A stretch of DNA of 64,000 bases, taken from assembly GCA_021234155.1 (NCBI GenBank), contig JAJEKV010000042.1, forward strand, positions 2,729,257 through 2,793,256. The letters run 5' to 3'. Position 1 is the stretch's first letter, and each line of letters starts with the position of its first letter. The stretch comes from Isoetes taiwanensis. Taxonomy: Eukaryota > Streptophyta > Lycopodiopsida > Isoetales > Isoetaceae. Position numbers and translations under genes: made by a program. A model generated the notes under the pieces. It was not told the origin of the DNA and made no database searches. It saw only the letters and a list, made by a program, of their open reading frames with translations. Shown here one piece after another: positions 34,984 to 46,623 of the stretch.

Positions 34984-36798
34984 GTTGCATTTATGAGGCA
35001 TCTATCTTGTAGGCCTGTCACAAGAGCTGACTATTTGACCCTCAGAACAGGCTTTCTTAGGGCAAGTTGTGTTTTCTTAAAGCATCTGCTGTAATAATCA
35101 AGATACAGTCTCTTTATAAGCCTTTTTTTGTTCATTGTGCAGAAGTATAATATCAAGAGGGATTTCGACTTCCACAAATACATAACTTGAGTGTTGGAGG
35201 ATGATTTCAAAATGGTGGTTGGAATCAGGTTGGCAGCTTACAGCAAAACTCTGCCTTTGATATTTTTGAATCTTTATCTGTAACTTAAGTCCATAATTTT
35301 AACATTGCAGTGGTTATTTGTGGGCATTTGTTGTCAGCTTTCTCCTTATGAATGTTCATGGTGAGGGTAACCGTAATTTGAAGAAGAGTCCTTGTCTGTT
35401 GTTTGTCTTTCATCAGCTTATGTCTATTCGGTAATCACAGGATGGCATACATATTTCTGGATGGCCTTCGTACCTTTGATTGTAAGATTAGCTTGGTTTC
35501 GTCATAGTTCAAATTTAAATTGTTGCGTGAGATTTGTAGGAACATAGAGTTCTAATAACTAAGTCTGCATTATCATGAGGTCACTAACCAACCAAGATAT
35601 ATATAACATGTTTCCTTCAGTTGATCCTTATTGTTGGGAGTAAGTTACAAGGTATTGTCACCGAATTGGCTTTAGAAATTGCAGCATTGGAAGATGAACA
35701 TGGAAAGGAAGTGGTAGTTCAACCAAGGGATGAACTTTTTTGGTTTAATCGTCCATACTTTGTTCTTCATTTGATCCACTTCACACTTTTTCAGGTAAGT
35801 TTTCTTGTCTACTATCTTATTTCATGACAAAATTTCCTTGTGTTTATTCCATTTCAAATTTCAACATATAGCAAATACTTGTCAGTAAGATCATGGAGGC
35901 TTGTACCAACAAAAATAACAGATTGTATGAGTAATATAAACAACGTAGTTGCTAATTGTCACAACTAAAACTCTATGCCTCTAGGAAGGATAATCAATTT
36001 TTAGCAAATGGGGGACTATATTTTTAAATGCTTGCGGCTAACTGAAACACCAAGTTTGACTGTTAGCTTTTAACCTGAGAAGCACATATTTTTGTTAGTG
36101 TTCATAAGCTTAACTCGATCTTGGAATTAATAACCTTATTAGAACTTCAGAAGATGTTTTTGCTTTGGAAGCTTAATGACACAACATTTTTTGCAATCTT
36201 ACAGAATGCTTTTGAGATTGCCTTCTTTTTTTGGATATTGGTAAGCTTGATCTGTCTACTTTGTCAAGGGATTAGTACAGCTTCAGGAAAATTCCAAAGG
36301 TTTCTCTGTTTTGCAGACTAGTTTTGGGCCAGATACTTGTTTCCTGGAAAATCGCATTTTTATTATCGTTCGTCTCATTGTTGGGTGAGCATCTTCAACT
36401 TGTGTAATGTAATCAGAATTTCTTATTTTGTGGCCTCACAAAATCAAAAGCACATGCAGGATAGGTGTTCAGTTTATCTGCAGCTACAGTACACTCATCT
36501 GCAGCTACAGTACACTCCTGTTGTATGTGCTTCTTACACAGGTAAAGCATCAAGGATGTTATGCATTCCACATAATCTGAAGTTTTAAGTGTTTATGCAG
36601 ATGGGATCCAATTATAGGAGGGCGATATTTAACAAACGAATCACTAGAAGGATGAGGGATTGGCACAAAGTAGCCAAGAAGAATGTCAAAGCTAATCAAG
36701 GCAAAAGTTCAAATAACATAGGTAGAGGCTTTGAAAATCCAGCTTTCCAAGATTCACAAGAACTTAGGACCAAATCTGATGGAGTCACACTGGAGTAG
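34984..36798 (+). pseudogene. 5'-truncated MLO-family gene
   Basis: Nine consecutive MLO exons can be read: 34984-~35061 (VTRADYLTLRTGF), 35143-35228 (KRDFDFHKYI...LEDDFKMVVGI), 35311-35360 (GYLWAFVV), 35441-35481 (GWHTYFWMAFVPL), 35621-35794 (IVGSKLQGIVTELA, ELFWFNRP), 36205-36240 (NAFEIAFFFWIL), 36317-36384 (SFGPDTCFLENRIF), 36460-36541 and 36601-36798 (MGSNYRRAIFNKR, then a basic amphipathic stretch with DWHKVAKK typical of the calmodulin-binding site). MLO proteins are seven-TM plasma-membrane proteins. The exons for the first membrane segments are absent upstream, a TGA (35188-35190) interrupts exon two, and the exon at 36460 carries an in-frame duplication. I therefore call it a pseudogene, although most splice sites are intact. 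Confidence 0.85.
36476..36517 (+). repeat. 21-bp in-frame tandem duplication in MLO exon
   Basis: ATCTGCAGCTACAGTACACT-C occurs twice, exactly, doubling ICSYSTL inside the last membrane segment. Confidence 0.9.
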
Positions 36799-37045
36799 TA
36801 CGAGTAAAGCAATAGACCAACTACAAAAAATTTGCTTACAAGAAGGCAGCTCCAACACCTGCCATGGACTCGTTGGATGGCCACATTATTTGTGCATTAT
36901 GTAGGAAGTCAAGCAACTCAAATATTTCTGACATGAAACATGGTCTAGATCGAGACACAAATGGTCACACTGCAACAATCCATTCCAGCTGAAAATAGTT
37001 TAGGACGCCTGTTGTACATAAATTTTGGAAGATGGTTTGCTCTTA

Positions 37046-37160
37046 AAGGTTCCAATATAGTCCATTGAAGGTCCCATGTGGTCCATTGAAGGGTAATCAG
37101 TGGTCCATTAAAGGGCACTTTGTGGTCCATTGAAGGGTACGTGTGGTCTATTGGGGCTGA
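37046..37160 (+). repeat. GGTCCATTGAAGGG minisatellite
   Basis: Five imperfect units of about 22-28 bp with the core GTCCATTGAAGGG. Confidence 0.75.
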
Positions 37161-37347
37161 ATTAACCTCCTGACTTAAAACCTTCCTAGCCAACTCCAAA
37201 CTTATCGAAAACTCTGTTGTGTGGGATCAATTGAAACCTAAGGACTTGAGCTTCAATATGGTATGCTAAAAAGAGGACTTAAAAAAAAATTTGCCCATCA
37301 TAATAAAATATGTTTCCTTAAGTGGGCGCTTCATGGGCACCCTCCCC

Positions 37348-37432
37348 TATGTCCCATCTTTTAATCCTAAAGAACAGTTAGGTATTATTCATGTGCCTAT
37401 CACCCAGTGTCACATGACATTTTTGCTTTCCA
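37348..37432 (+). repeat. Duplicate of 29428-29491
   Basis: TATGTCCCATCTTTTAATCC...TGACATTTTTGCTTTCCA is shared with 29428-29491. This copy has an extra 21 bp (in frame within a 71-codon ORF), so it or the other copy has an indel. Confidence 0.75.
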
Positions 37433-37641
37433 AGAATGTTAACAAGGAGAAAAAGAAAACACAGTCGTCAAAAGTTTTTCTCGACGATCTGGACTCTACT
37501 CTATAGGTTTCTACCCGACATTCTACGACTTGTACCTAGCATTCTGCAGTTCTACCCAGTATTCTGACCCCTGAATTTCACCAAACTATTTTTCACGTAT
37601 ACAGGAATGGCAATCTACTTGCCATTGCTGCAGCATGAAGA

Positions 37642-37889
37642 ACACTTAGGAACCATTCTGCGCCCAGTCAAAACCTTCGGAATGCAGGGTGAGTCCTTGG
37701 AATGTTGGGTAAAGAGGTCGGAATGCTGGGTAAATCGTAGATAAGTTCTTGGAATGCATGTAGAAACTGCAGCAGCGGCCGGCCATAGAAACTCCGTCGT
37801 TCAACAAAAAGTTGTTAACGTTCTTGGTTTGAAACAATGCCACGTGGCATGGTGCTATTGGCGGATGCGGCAGAATGGTTCCTAAGTGT
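37642..37889. mobile_element. MITE B, 248 bp, 20-bp perfect TIRs
   Basis: ACACTTAGGAACCATTCTGC at 37642-37661 is exactly inverted at 37870-37889. Similarity continues outward to ACTTGCCATT on both sides. It belongs with element A at 23738-24710. There is no coding capacity. Confidence 0.75.
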
Positions 37890-38025
37890 TTTTTTACGTT
37901 ACAAGAATGGCAAGTGGCATGTCCAACTCTGACATGCGAGATCAGAAAGACTGAATTATAGGGATGTTGTCGTTCCTAGGCCGTTGGCTCTAGAATACGG
38001 ATCAGTTATGTATCTTCATGTTTGC

Positions 38026-39368
38026 TTTATTTATTTATTTATTTATTTATTTGGTCTTGCTCACTTAGGGCCTTGAGAGGCCATGGAGCACTAAAAAACC
38101 AGCAAAGTACATCATAGTTTTAATATCATCATAGTTTTAATATCAAAGTACGATGACTATCTACCGCCTTCAAATATAATCCTAACTCATAACAAGAGTT
38201 AGAAAACAATGATTGAAGATCTGACGCTTGGATTTCAAACTGTTCCCTGATCTCGTTGTAAGCCATGCAGTGCAGGAGTACATGTGTCTCATCTTCTACA
38301 CTATAAGAATCACAAGCTCTGCATACCCTGTCTTCAAGTGGAGTATTTGACCATCTGCCTGTCTCAGCTCCCAATTTATGCGAGCTTGTTCTATAACAAG
38401 CTATGACATGCTTTAGATGCGTCGGCATTTCTGACTTCAAATACTCTTGGCTCTTATACTCGCCCATGTGATTTATCTGAATTCTGTAATGAAGCATTCT
38501 ACTACCTTGGTGTTGCCATAAGCGTTCAATTGCAAGTCTTTCTAATAATGCTCTTGCATCTGTCTTATATTCAGGCCAGTTTTCATCATTCAGACCCCAT
38601 TTTCCTGCCCAGGTTTTGAAATCATGCATCCAACCTTGCTGCTCTGAAACCATCATTGCTTGATGGGATAAGCGTTCTGGTGATTAATCTCTAATCCTAT
38701 TAATGAAATTTACAGTCTGAAATAATGCTTCCAATTCTAATGGAAACATACCTGCCTCTGCAAGCATAATTGCATATGGTATCTGAGCTTTTATGCCAAG
38801 CACATTTCTCAAAAATAGCTTCTGAATTGTTTCTATTTGATTCCATAACTTGGCAGAGATGCTAGGTCCCCATATAGGAGCCCCATACAATAGCACAGTT
38901 TGAACCAATATCTTAAACAAAAGATTTCTAAGCCCCCAATCATGCAGAGAAATTCTAGAACATTTAGAAAGCATACCATGGAGCGCCATTTTCCCGCCTG
39001 TGGATCTCCTTTTGACACAGTCCTTCCCGTTGTATCATCTATCTCCAGGTATTTAAAACTCTCCACGGTTTCAATTTCCTGCTCTAGATACATGAACTTT
39101 GGTCTCTCCCTTGTCCCGAACACCATAACTTTGAATTTTGCAACATTTACTTTCGTTTGCCTTGCTGCACAAAACGCCGCTAAATTATGCAAATGCTCTT
39201 GTAGCACATGTTTCTTTGATGCAAATAGCACCACATCGTTAGCATACAGTAATAACTGTACTATGTAAGCTCCAAGTTGAGTCCCTGCCAAAGAGCATGC
39301 ATGTAGCCATTCTTCAAGCCTGTCGATAAAAAGGCCGAATAATGTAGGAGATAAAGGACATAGTATTC
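38026..39368 (-). mobile_element. 5'-truncated LINE, minus strand
   Basis: Reads from about 39368 down: LCPLSPTLFGLFIDRL, then LLYANDVVLFA (RT YxDD box, here YAND) near 39240, the thumb/connection region with VLLYGAPIWG (about 38870-38900), and a C-terminal CCHC-like finger, CRACDS...HVLLHC (about 38255-38320). Frames are broken at several points. The 3' end carries an (AAAT)n tail (38026-38053). The RT N-terminus and endonuclease are missing, a normal 5' truncation. The Asn in YAND and the frameshifts indicate an inactive copy. Confidence 0.85.
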
Positions 39369-41589
39369 TGTGTATAATAGTATAAAGAATAATGTGTTGA
39401 AGTTCTAGTATTCTGTGGACGACATGACCAAAGCCAAAAGTATCAATTCGAACAATTTAGCTGAAAGCAAATAATAGAGGAGCATGCACCTTCTCGTGTT
39501 TGACTTCAAATGACAAAGATTGGATGAAGTATCTGCTAGATCTTCCCCTTGGAATAGTTCAAAAATGCTACCCAGCGAGATTGATGAACCTGGATATAAA
39601 TGAAGGGAACGACGATTTTGTATTGTGAGGGAGATAAAGAGGGGGTTTTGAAATTTAAATATAGTGTACTTTAGCATTAGCATTTGAGTAGGATGAAGAT
39701 CTTGTTTAGAAACTGACCATAATTTTTTCTCGCATTGATGTAATGCTTGATGCAGAGAAAACCCAAGAGAGAAGAGCCAACATGCTGGCACAAAAAACTA
39801 GCAAAAACGTTAGTGAAGCAGCCTTGCTAACTAAACGTCAACGATAATGCTTGGCTACCAATTAATGTCCACCCAAGAGGCCTTGCATCCTTCACAATGG
39901 TCTTACCTAATGTGCTTCAAATCCATGGAAAATAAGAAAACCATTTTATTTACCACAAAATGCATATCAAATAGGCCCTCACTCTATGTCAAATAACTAT
40001 AGTGTGCACGGAAAAATTGGGGAAGTCTTGTAATACCGGTCAAAACTAAAAACTTCCGTTTGAGATTTTATGTAACAAATTTAAAAAAATGAGTTCATGT
40101 AACAGACTATATAATAATGATTAATAAGTGCTATATTATCTCTACTATATAATTGTAATATGAGGGTAAGGGGCCAGCTTAACTAACTAGTGTTTTTGAA
40201 TGTTAAATATTCATATCTTTATAGTTTAATACGTGTAACAATGAAAGCAACCTCTGGTAGCATATAAAAGATGAAGAGCGGTTGTTGTTGCGTCCAGTTG
40301 CATTTTTTTTTTTTTTTGCGACTGGAAATTTCCAGATGACTGGTTTTTTAGATTGGTGTGGAAAAAACTCTCTGGCTGTTAGGACTCGTGGAGAATCATG
40401 GTTTTTAGAGAGTCGTGGTTTTGTAGAGATTCGTTGCTCATCGGTCGGCTACACCTTCTTCTAACTCGATCTATGTAGGTTGAGGTTTGTGAAAAAATCT
40501 CAGGGTTTGGACAGGTAAGATAACATGGGTGTCTTTTAAGAAAACAAACTCTGAATTAGATCTGCTTACTCTTATTCTAAGATTGCCTTTATCTAGGGTA
40601 TATAGGGCCATTGCCGTTTCCGAGCATCAACGGCACAAATGGAGAACCAAACAGAAGTCTGAATTTCATGAAGGGGGGTGAAGATGTAAGGATTCAATAT
40701 GAAAGCGAGGGATTACTACTATGAAAGCTTAGTCTGCTTGGATTTATATCAGATCGTGGCAAGAGCTAAGATTTTTGCTGACAAATCCAAAATATGCTAA
40801 TTCTGGGTCTTTGATTTGCACGTGGATGCCACATTAAGAATGGCTTCGCATGATAACTCCCCTTTTTACATGTCTCTGCTAGAAGCTGATAATTGTTCTA
40901 GAAGCTTTTAGACATTCAGAGTAGTAGTAACCGGCTCTAGGAGTTTCGTCGCAGGATAAAAGGGAAAGGCGAGTGCTATTGTGCCGAGTTGCATTTTTGA
41001 AGGACTAAATATTGGCCATTGCAAAAATCCTTTGTCAAGGCAGTAGATACTGATTTACTGAGGATTTGATGGCAGTTTTGATTTGTTGACAAGAAATCTG
41101 CCACAACTGAATATCAGCTCAGGTTGTAGTTCATGGGAGCGGATAAAGCTCATGCAATTTTATTTTTATAGGGCCTGCATTTTGCAAGCTCCCATCCAGC
41201 TTTGAAGCAATGTTTTGTTAGCTTCACCTGTCAAACTTCATCTGTTTTTTAAAGCTGGAAAATTCAGCGCAGCTTTTTCTGCAAAAAAAGCTTAGACAAG
41301 GGAATCAGAAGCATCGAACTCATTTGGTGGAATAGACCCATTCATGCTAAGTTTTGTCTCGATGTCTAGCAAGCACAGTTAGGCTTCAAACTTTACCGCT
41401 GTGTTCTACCATATCCATGGCAAAATCATGTGATACAACAGTTTTCTTCCAAGTATGGTTACATCAGACTAAAAGCACAGTGAAAGTTTGCCCTTCCGGA
41501 CGATAACAATTTACTCATCTAACTCGGCTTTTTGCTTGCATTCAACTTCGTTTAATGCTCTGATAGGTAAATGATCATGTGCTTGCCTG
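39369..41589. other. Spacer, no gene seen
   Basis: AT-rich. A run of T near 40303-40318 and short ORFs without motifs. A short tract before 41590 may still belong to the LINE. Confidence 0.5.
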
Positions 41590-44500
41590 GATAAATGATA
41601 CTTTATTCCTACCTATGCCACATGCTACCTCCGCTCCACCTACTTCTCACTCAGCCTCTGCTTCCCGTCCTCCCCCCGCGACTCAGGCTACGCATACCAC
41701 GGCTGCTGACAAATAGGAATTGTGCCTCCGGGTGGTCTCATGGAATTGTCGAGGCTTCCCTTGGCAGAAGGGGGACAGTCTCAACTCCGTGGCAGCCGAT
41801 ATGGATCTCATCTTTCTCATGGAGACATGGGAGCATGCTGGGCACATGCTACCTGATCTGCCGGGTTACCAACATTTCTCGGTCTTCAATACCTGTACAA
41901 AACAGAGGGGTCATGGTGGGGTTGCTTGCTACTACCGGACAACCTTGGCACATTCGGTTACCCTCCAGAAGACAGACAGACACAACCGGTACTTGTGGGT
42001 TCGTGTGCATAATACCAGTGGCAACCCTCTTTTTCTGGCCGCCTGTTATTTCCCTCATGCAGAGAGCACCTTCTATCGCAGCCACCCCGATGCGGATAGG
42101 ATGGACCCTTATGTCGATCTATATGATGACATACAGCAACACAAGCAGTTGGGTAGGGTCGTCCTTCTTGGGGATTTCAATGCACGGACAGGAGTAGAGC
42201 AGCCCATGAGACTGGACCCCTCACGACGATGTCCTGCAGCTACGTCCATGGCCGAAGCAACCCGCCGCGATCCGATGACGGCCGGGTCACTCGCCAAGGC
42301 GGTTGCTCCCGCTATGTGGTCTTTTGACTTGATAATTTGCAATGGCACATCACAAGTGGCCCGCTTCACCATAAGTGCACATGCATGTGACAATCGGGGA
42401 GGGTCTAGTGTGGTGGACTATGTGCTCAGTAGTTGCGCCAAGATATGCATCTCATCGGTCGTTTCGGGTGGGCACCCACGGTCGGGATGAGGAGGTCGAC
42501 TTGAGATCACCTCCCACTTTATTTGGACATGGTTTGGCAAGCCATGAGAACCCCCACTATGCCACCCCTCGCCATCCACGGTTGCGACTAGATTATGAGC
42601 GAGGCAGAGGACTACGCCAGATGCTCATGGGACGCCGACAATTCTGCGGACCCCCACACTAAAGCGTGAGATGCACGGAACCCGGTTGACTTCGCTATTA
42701 GGGGATGCGGCCGGGCCAGTGCTTTTGGCAGACACCCCGCCGCCTTCAGTGGTCAGCAACATTTCCGCAGAACCGATGGTTTGATGCGGAGTGTAAAGAA
42801 TGCAAGCGCCCGGCTCGATTACATTCGGATCCAGTACAGCTTGCAGGCCACCACACGCGATGCAGCGCCCATCCGAAGGAGACAAAGGCGCACCTTCTTG
42901 TCGCATCCGGGGAGATGTTGGCCTGCTGGACACTCATCCTCGAACCTTTTGGCCAGAGTGCCGAAGGCCAGCCCGACCCTACGGGGGGACATCACACCGA
43001 GGCGGTGGGAATAGTACTTGCAGCAGCTCTATGACCCACCAGGGACGCGTACGCCCATACCCCCACAGGATGGCCCCCATTGGTTCTCGCGGAGGAGGAT
43101 ATTGTGGAGGGCCCGCAACTACCGGGCTAATGGGAAGGCGGTGACCTCGATGGTATGCAGGCGAGTTACTCAAATGGGTAGCCGCTGGTGCCGATCCTCA
43201 CTATCTGTTCAACGAGCAATGCAGAAGGTTTCCCGACAATGGACCACAAGCGGGGTTGTCCCCATTCACAAGGGGGCGACCCACCTTCGTCCGCCAATTA
43301 CCCGGACGATCATGGTCGATTCGGTATTTACCAAACCGCTATCGGCATTCTCGGCGATAGTTGACCCATCGGGCAGAGGCGGTAGATGTGCGAGCCCTCA
43401 CACGCCCGGGCTTTAGACCCCCGCCACTCAACGATTGACCATATCTTTACTGCGGCACGCGATTGAAGACAAAGGAACCATCGGCGGGACTTGTATTGTC
43501 GCTTTTGTGGATTTCGTGAAGGCTTTTGATACGGTCCTTCGGGAAAAGCTATGGGCTAGACTGCGTCAATGGGGCTGCACTGTCGTGCGTAATGCCATAT
43601 ACGTGCCGTATGAGAGTTGTTTTGGCAGGATGTAGCCGCCGGGCCAAGCATTCACCAGTAGTATCGGGGTCCGGCAGGGCTGCCCCTCTCACCAACACTA
43701 TTTGGCCTCTACATTGATCAGTTAGAGCCCTGGCTTACTGAGCACGGGGGGGATGGTATACAGCTTTTGCACCAGGTCATCTGCCAGCTCATCTATGCGG
43801 ACGATGTTGACCTTCTGGCCCACACCCCAGAAGCTATGCAGTCTCATCTGAATGCCCTAGACACATTCAATGGCCGCTACGACATGGGCTAAGACCGAGT
43901 GGTTTTCATATCCCTTCACGCCACCCCACGCCTCCCCGCACTCATATATGAGGGGGGACTACCAGAGGTCACGTCCACCTACAAGTACCTAGGGGTGGAG
44001 TTCCCCTCCTCGCTCTGTTGGGAGGCGTCCATCCACTTGCGGGTGACAGCAGGCTGGAAAGCGCTTTATGCCATGCAGAACAACAGTCACCAGGCAGAGC
44101 TCTATGATTGGGGCCATCAATCACATCTGTTTCGGGCACTGGTCGAGCCTGTCCTTCTGTATGGGGTCGAGGTTTGGGGCTCGGTCGTCTCTTGGCGACC
44201 GGGCCCGACTTGGAGCAGGTGTAGAAGGCATTTTTGGCACGGGCACTTGGGGTGAAACCTTCAGTCCCCTATTAGATTCTCGCTCTGAGGCCCCGGATTC
44301 TTGCCACTCGGTGCGGGCAGCTCTTGATAGACACATCGCCTATTTCGTAAAAGTGGTTAATATGGGTGATGCTTCGGCTCCGCGACCGCTTACGCCGCGT
44401 GGCAATGGGGCCCGCAGTGGCTCAGGCCTGTTGGAGTGGTAAGAGAGATCGGTGGTTCGCCCGATGGAGCGTCGCGTGAGCACAGTGCGCGCAGAGATGG

Positions 44501-45205
44501 GACACAGAGGCCGATCGTGGCGGCCTGGGGAGTACACGGACTCTTGCTTCCTTGGCAAGCTCGGGACCCCGGCTCTAGAGTAGGTCAAACGGCCCATTAC
44601 AAGGAGCACATCAACCCCGCGGTTAGCGGGGCCTGCAGCTCTACATGCGTTCCCTAAATGCTCAAAAAGCGCAGACTCATTACCTCCATTCGCACGGTGC
44701 CCACCATCTTCGCGATCGAGGCGCGGGTGGATTGGGGAGCCCCGCCAGGCGTGTGCTCTATCGGTCGTCAAACGGATGCCATTGAGGATGAGTCTCACAC
44801 TTTCCGAGTTGCCCAACATTGGCCGATCCGGGGGCGGACGCTCCCTTAGTACGGCGGACTTGCCCCTACATTTGCCGATGAACACACCGCCAAGATGCGT
44901 GCTCGGGGTCGTTACATTCGGGAGGTACTAGATCTGCGAGCTCACCTTTGCCCCCACTGCCGCCACGATCGGGCACTACCAAAAGCGGTGCATGTGTATA
45001 TATTTGTGTGTTTTTGCATTTTGTATATTAGAACAGTTTGTCAGCAGGCTGATTGCTGCCACGGTTTTTCCCTCGAAAACCCTTCGGGGCGGGGGTTTTT
45101 TAATCCGGGTAGTAATCTGCTTGTTGCACTTTTGTATTGGGTTCCATAGACCGATTGGTCTCCGTGGACGATATAAATACCTTCATTCCTTCCTTCCTTC
45201 CTTCC
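41590..45205 (+). mobile_element. LINE with endonuclease and degraded RT
   Basis: Nearly complete but broken non-LTR retrotransposon. It begins with the end of a Pro/Ser/Thr-rich ORF1 (stop TAG at 41714-41716), followed by the endonuclease ORF, RT remnants with FVDFVKAFDTV (about 43500-43535) and YADDVDLLA (about 43795-43820), a connection region with PVLLYGVEVWG (about 44150-44180), and a C-terminal CPHC half-finger (about 44948). The 3'UTR with the GGGGGTTTTTTAATCCGGG block ends in a TTCC microsatellite near 45185-45205. Many frameshifts follow the endonuclease. GC content is clearly higher than in the flanks, suggesting a relatively young insertion. Confidence 0.85.
41720..42490 (+). CDS. 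LINE ORF2 N-terminus: APE-type endonuclease
   Basis: 256-codon open frame starting four bases after the ORF1 stop. Motifs of the exonuclease-endonuclease-phosphatase family: VVSWNCRG (residues 5-12), FLMETWE with the catalytic Glu, GGVACYYR, LLGDFNARTG, and SVVDYVL near the end. It would nick target DNA for target-primed reverse transcription. The terminal SDH-type motif is lost at the frameshift near 42470. Confidence 0.85.
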   Translation: MCLRVVSWNCRGFPWQKGDSLNSVAADMDLIFLMETWEHAGHMLPDLPGYQHFSVFNTCTKQRGHGGVACYYRTTLAHSVTLQKTDRHNRYLWVRVHNTSGNPLFLAACYFPHAESTFYRSHPDADRMDPYVDLYDDIQQHKQLGRVVLLGDFNARTGVEQPMRLDPSRRCPAATSMAEATRRDPMTAGSLAKAVAPAMWSFDLIICNGTSQVARFTISAHACDNRGGSSVVDYVLSSCAKICISSVVSGGHPRSG

Positions 45206-46620
45206 TTCTTATATCACCAGTTTCTGTTGTATCAGCGACATATTGCTTGCTGTATATGGAACTCAAGTTGCAAAATGCACCCTGTTTTTTATGTATATAG
45301 AGGGTTAAACTGATCCACAAGGTTTATGATTCCTCCATGAAATTCTAGAAGTTGCAGCATAGCATGTCCATTACCAAATGCTAAATTTGGACCAGAACCA
45401 GGGAACCGATGTTTGGAAGATTGTTACTGCATTTACGGATTTGCCTTATGGGCCGTGTTTTCACATTCCTATATCTCTGCATATATTAACCTACAGAACA
45501 AAGCCAGACTCTTCTTATAGTAACCTACAGAACTAAAACCAAGCTAATACGAAAAGTTGAACTTTGGGTCCTGGATCAAGTTAGAAAAGTTTTTTTTACA
45601 TTCAAATTTAGGACTGATCTCAAAAGCCTGCAGATGTTCGAGATTTGCATCTTCTATAATTTATAGACTGTCTGCAAGCAGTTACTATTTTCTTATTTTC
45701 ATAGTCTTAGATAAATATGACACCTGTGACACTAACGGTCTCTTCATACATTCCTATACGTTCCTTGGCACTACAACCAAGTCTTTCAGCTTTCGTAGTC
45801 GCCCGTGGTACATTTCTTGCCCTAATCTATTACCAACATTTGTAACATATTTTTTCCATCAAACATCATATCGTTACTGCTCTTGCTCTTGCGACCACAC
45901 CATCCTATATAAGTTTTACATCATAAAATTCTACATGTTATCTTTGGCAATCATAGTAATGACTAAGTTTTTTTTGTCATAAATCTTACCATTTAGTTTC
46001 ACCTACATCGCGGATCTAATTAGTATTAATCGATATAAATTTCTTGCAATTCAATCTCAACCCTAAACCTTCAATCTCACTATCTACAAACCAACAAATA
46101 GCGGCGATGAAGGCCGCCGCGATAAAGTCTTATAATAGTAAAGTCCTTGCAGGCAACATTCAAACATGTTTTATAGTGCAGACCTCCAAATTTTATAGAA
46201 TGAACATGAAATGCCTTGAAGGATCAAATTTACAACAACAACAGCAGCAGCAGCAGCAGCAGCAACAGCAACAACAACAACCACCGCAGCAGCAGCAACA
46301 ACAATTAGAAGGTGTCAACAATACCCAAACTTTGGATTATACGTCCCATTGTGTGTGCAAGTGTCAATTCAAAATTTATATATACATATGAGCTCAGCAA
46401 ATCTTTTACTGCAGTTAGACTTATGAAATGGATTTGAATCACTGGGGGAATGTTTTAATCTATCCCTGCATTCTGTAATGTGAATGTACCTGTTTAGAGC
46501 ACCTGATATTTTTATATTAGCCCTATATAAACATACCCGTTAGCACACTGATTAGCAGCAAAAGAATAGAATATGTTTTTAGAGCATTTTATTCTAATCG
46601 TACATGAAAGTAAAAAATAC
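45206..46620. other. Spacer with a CAG/CAA repeat
   Basis: AT-rich. A (CAG/CAA)n run at about 46233-46302 encodes polyglutamine in a 115-codon ORF (46044-46391) that has no other recognisable feature. I treat it as a microsatellite. Confidence 0.5.
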
Positions 46621-46623
46621 AAC

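Noticed and set aside
44340-44885. 181-codon minus-strand ORF opposite the LINE RT
   Set aside because: Antisense shadow in GC-rich LINE sequence; no motif.
46044-46391. 115-codon ORF with polyglutamine
   Set aside because: Only the CAG/CAA repeat stands out. The flanks lack any domain and the ORF has no supporting context.
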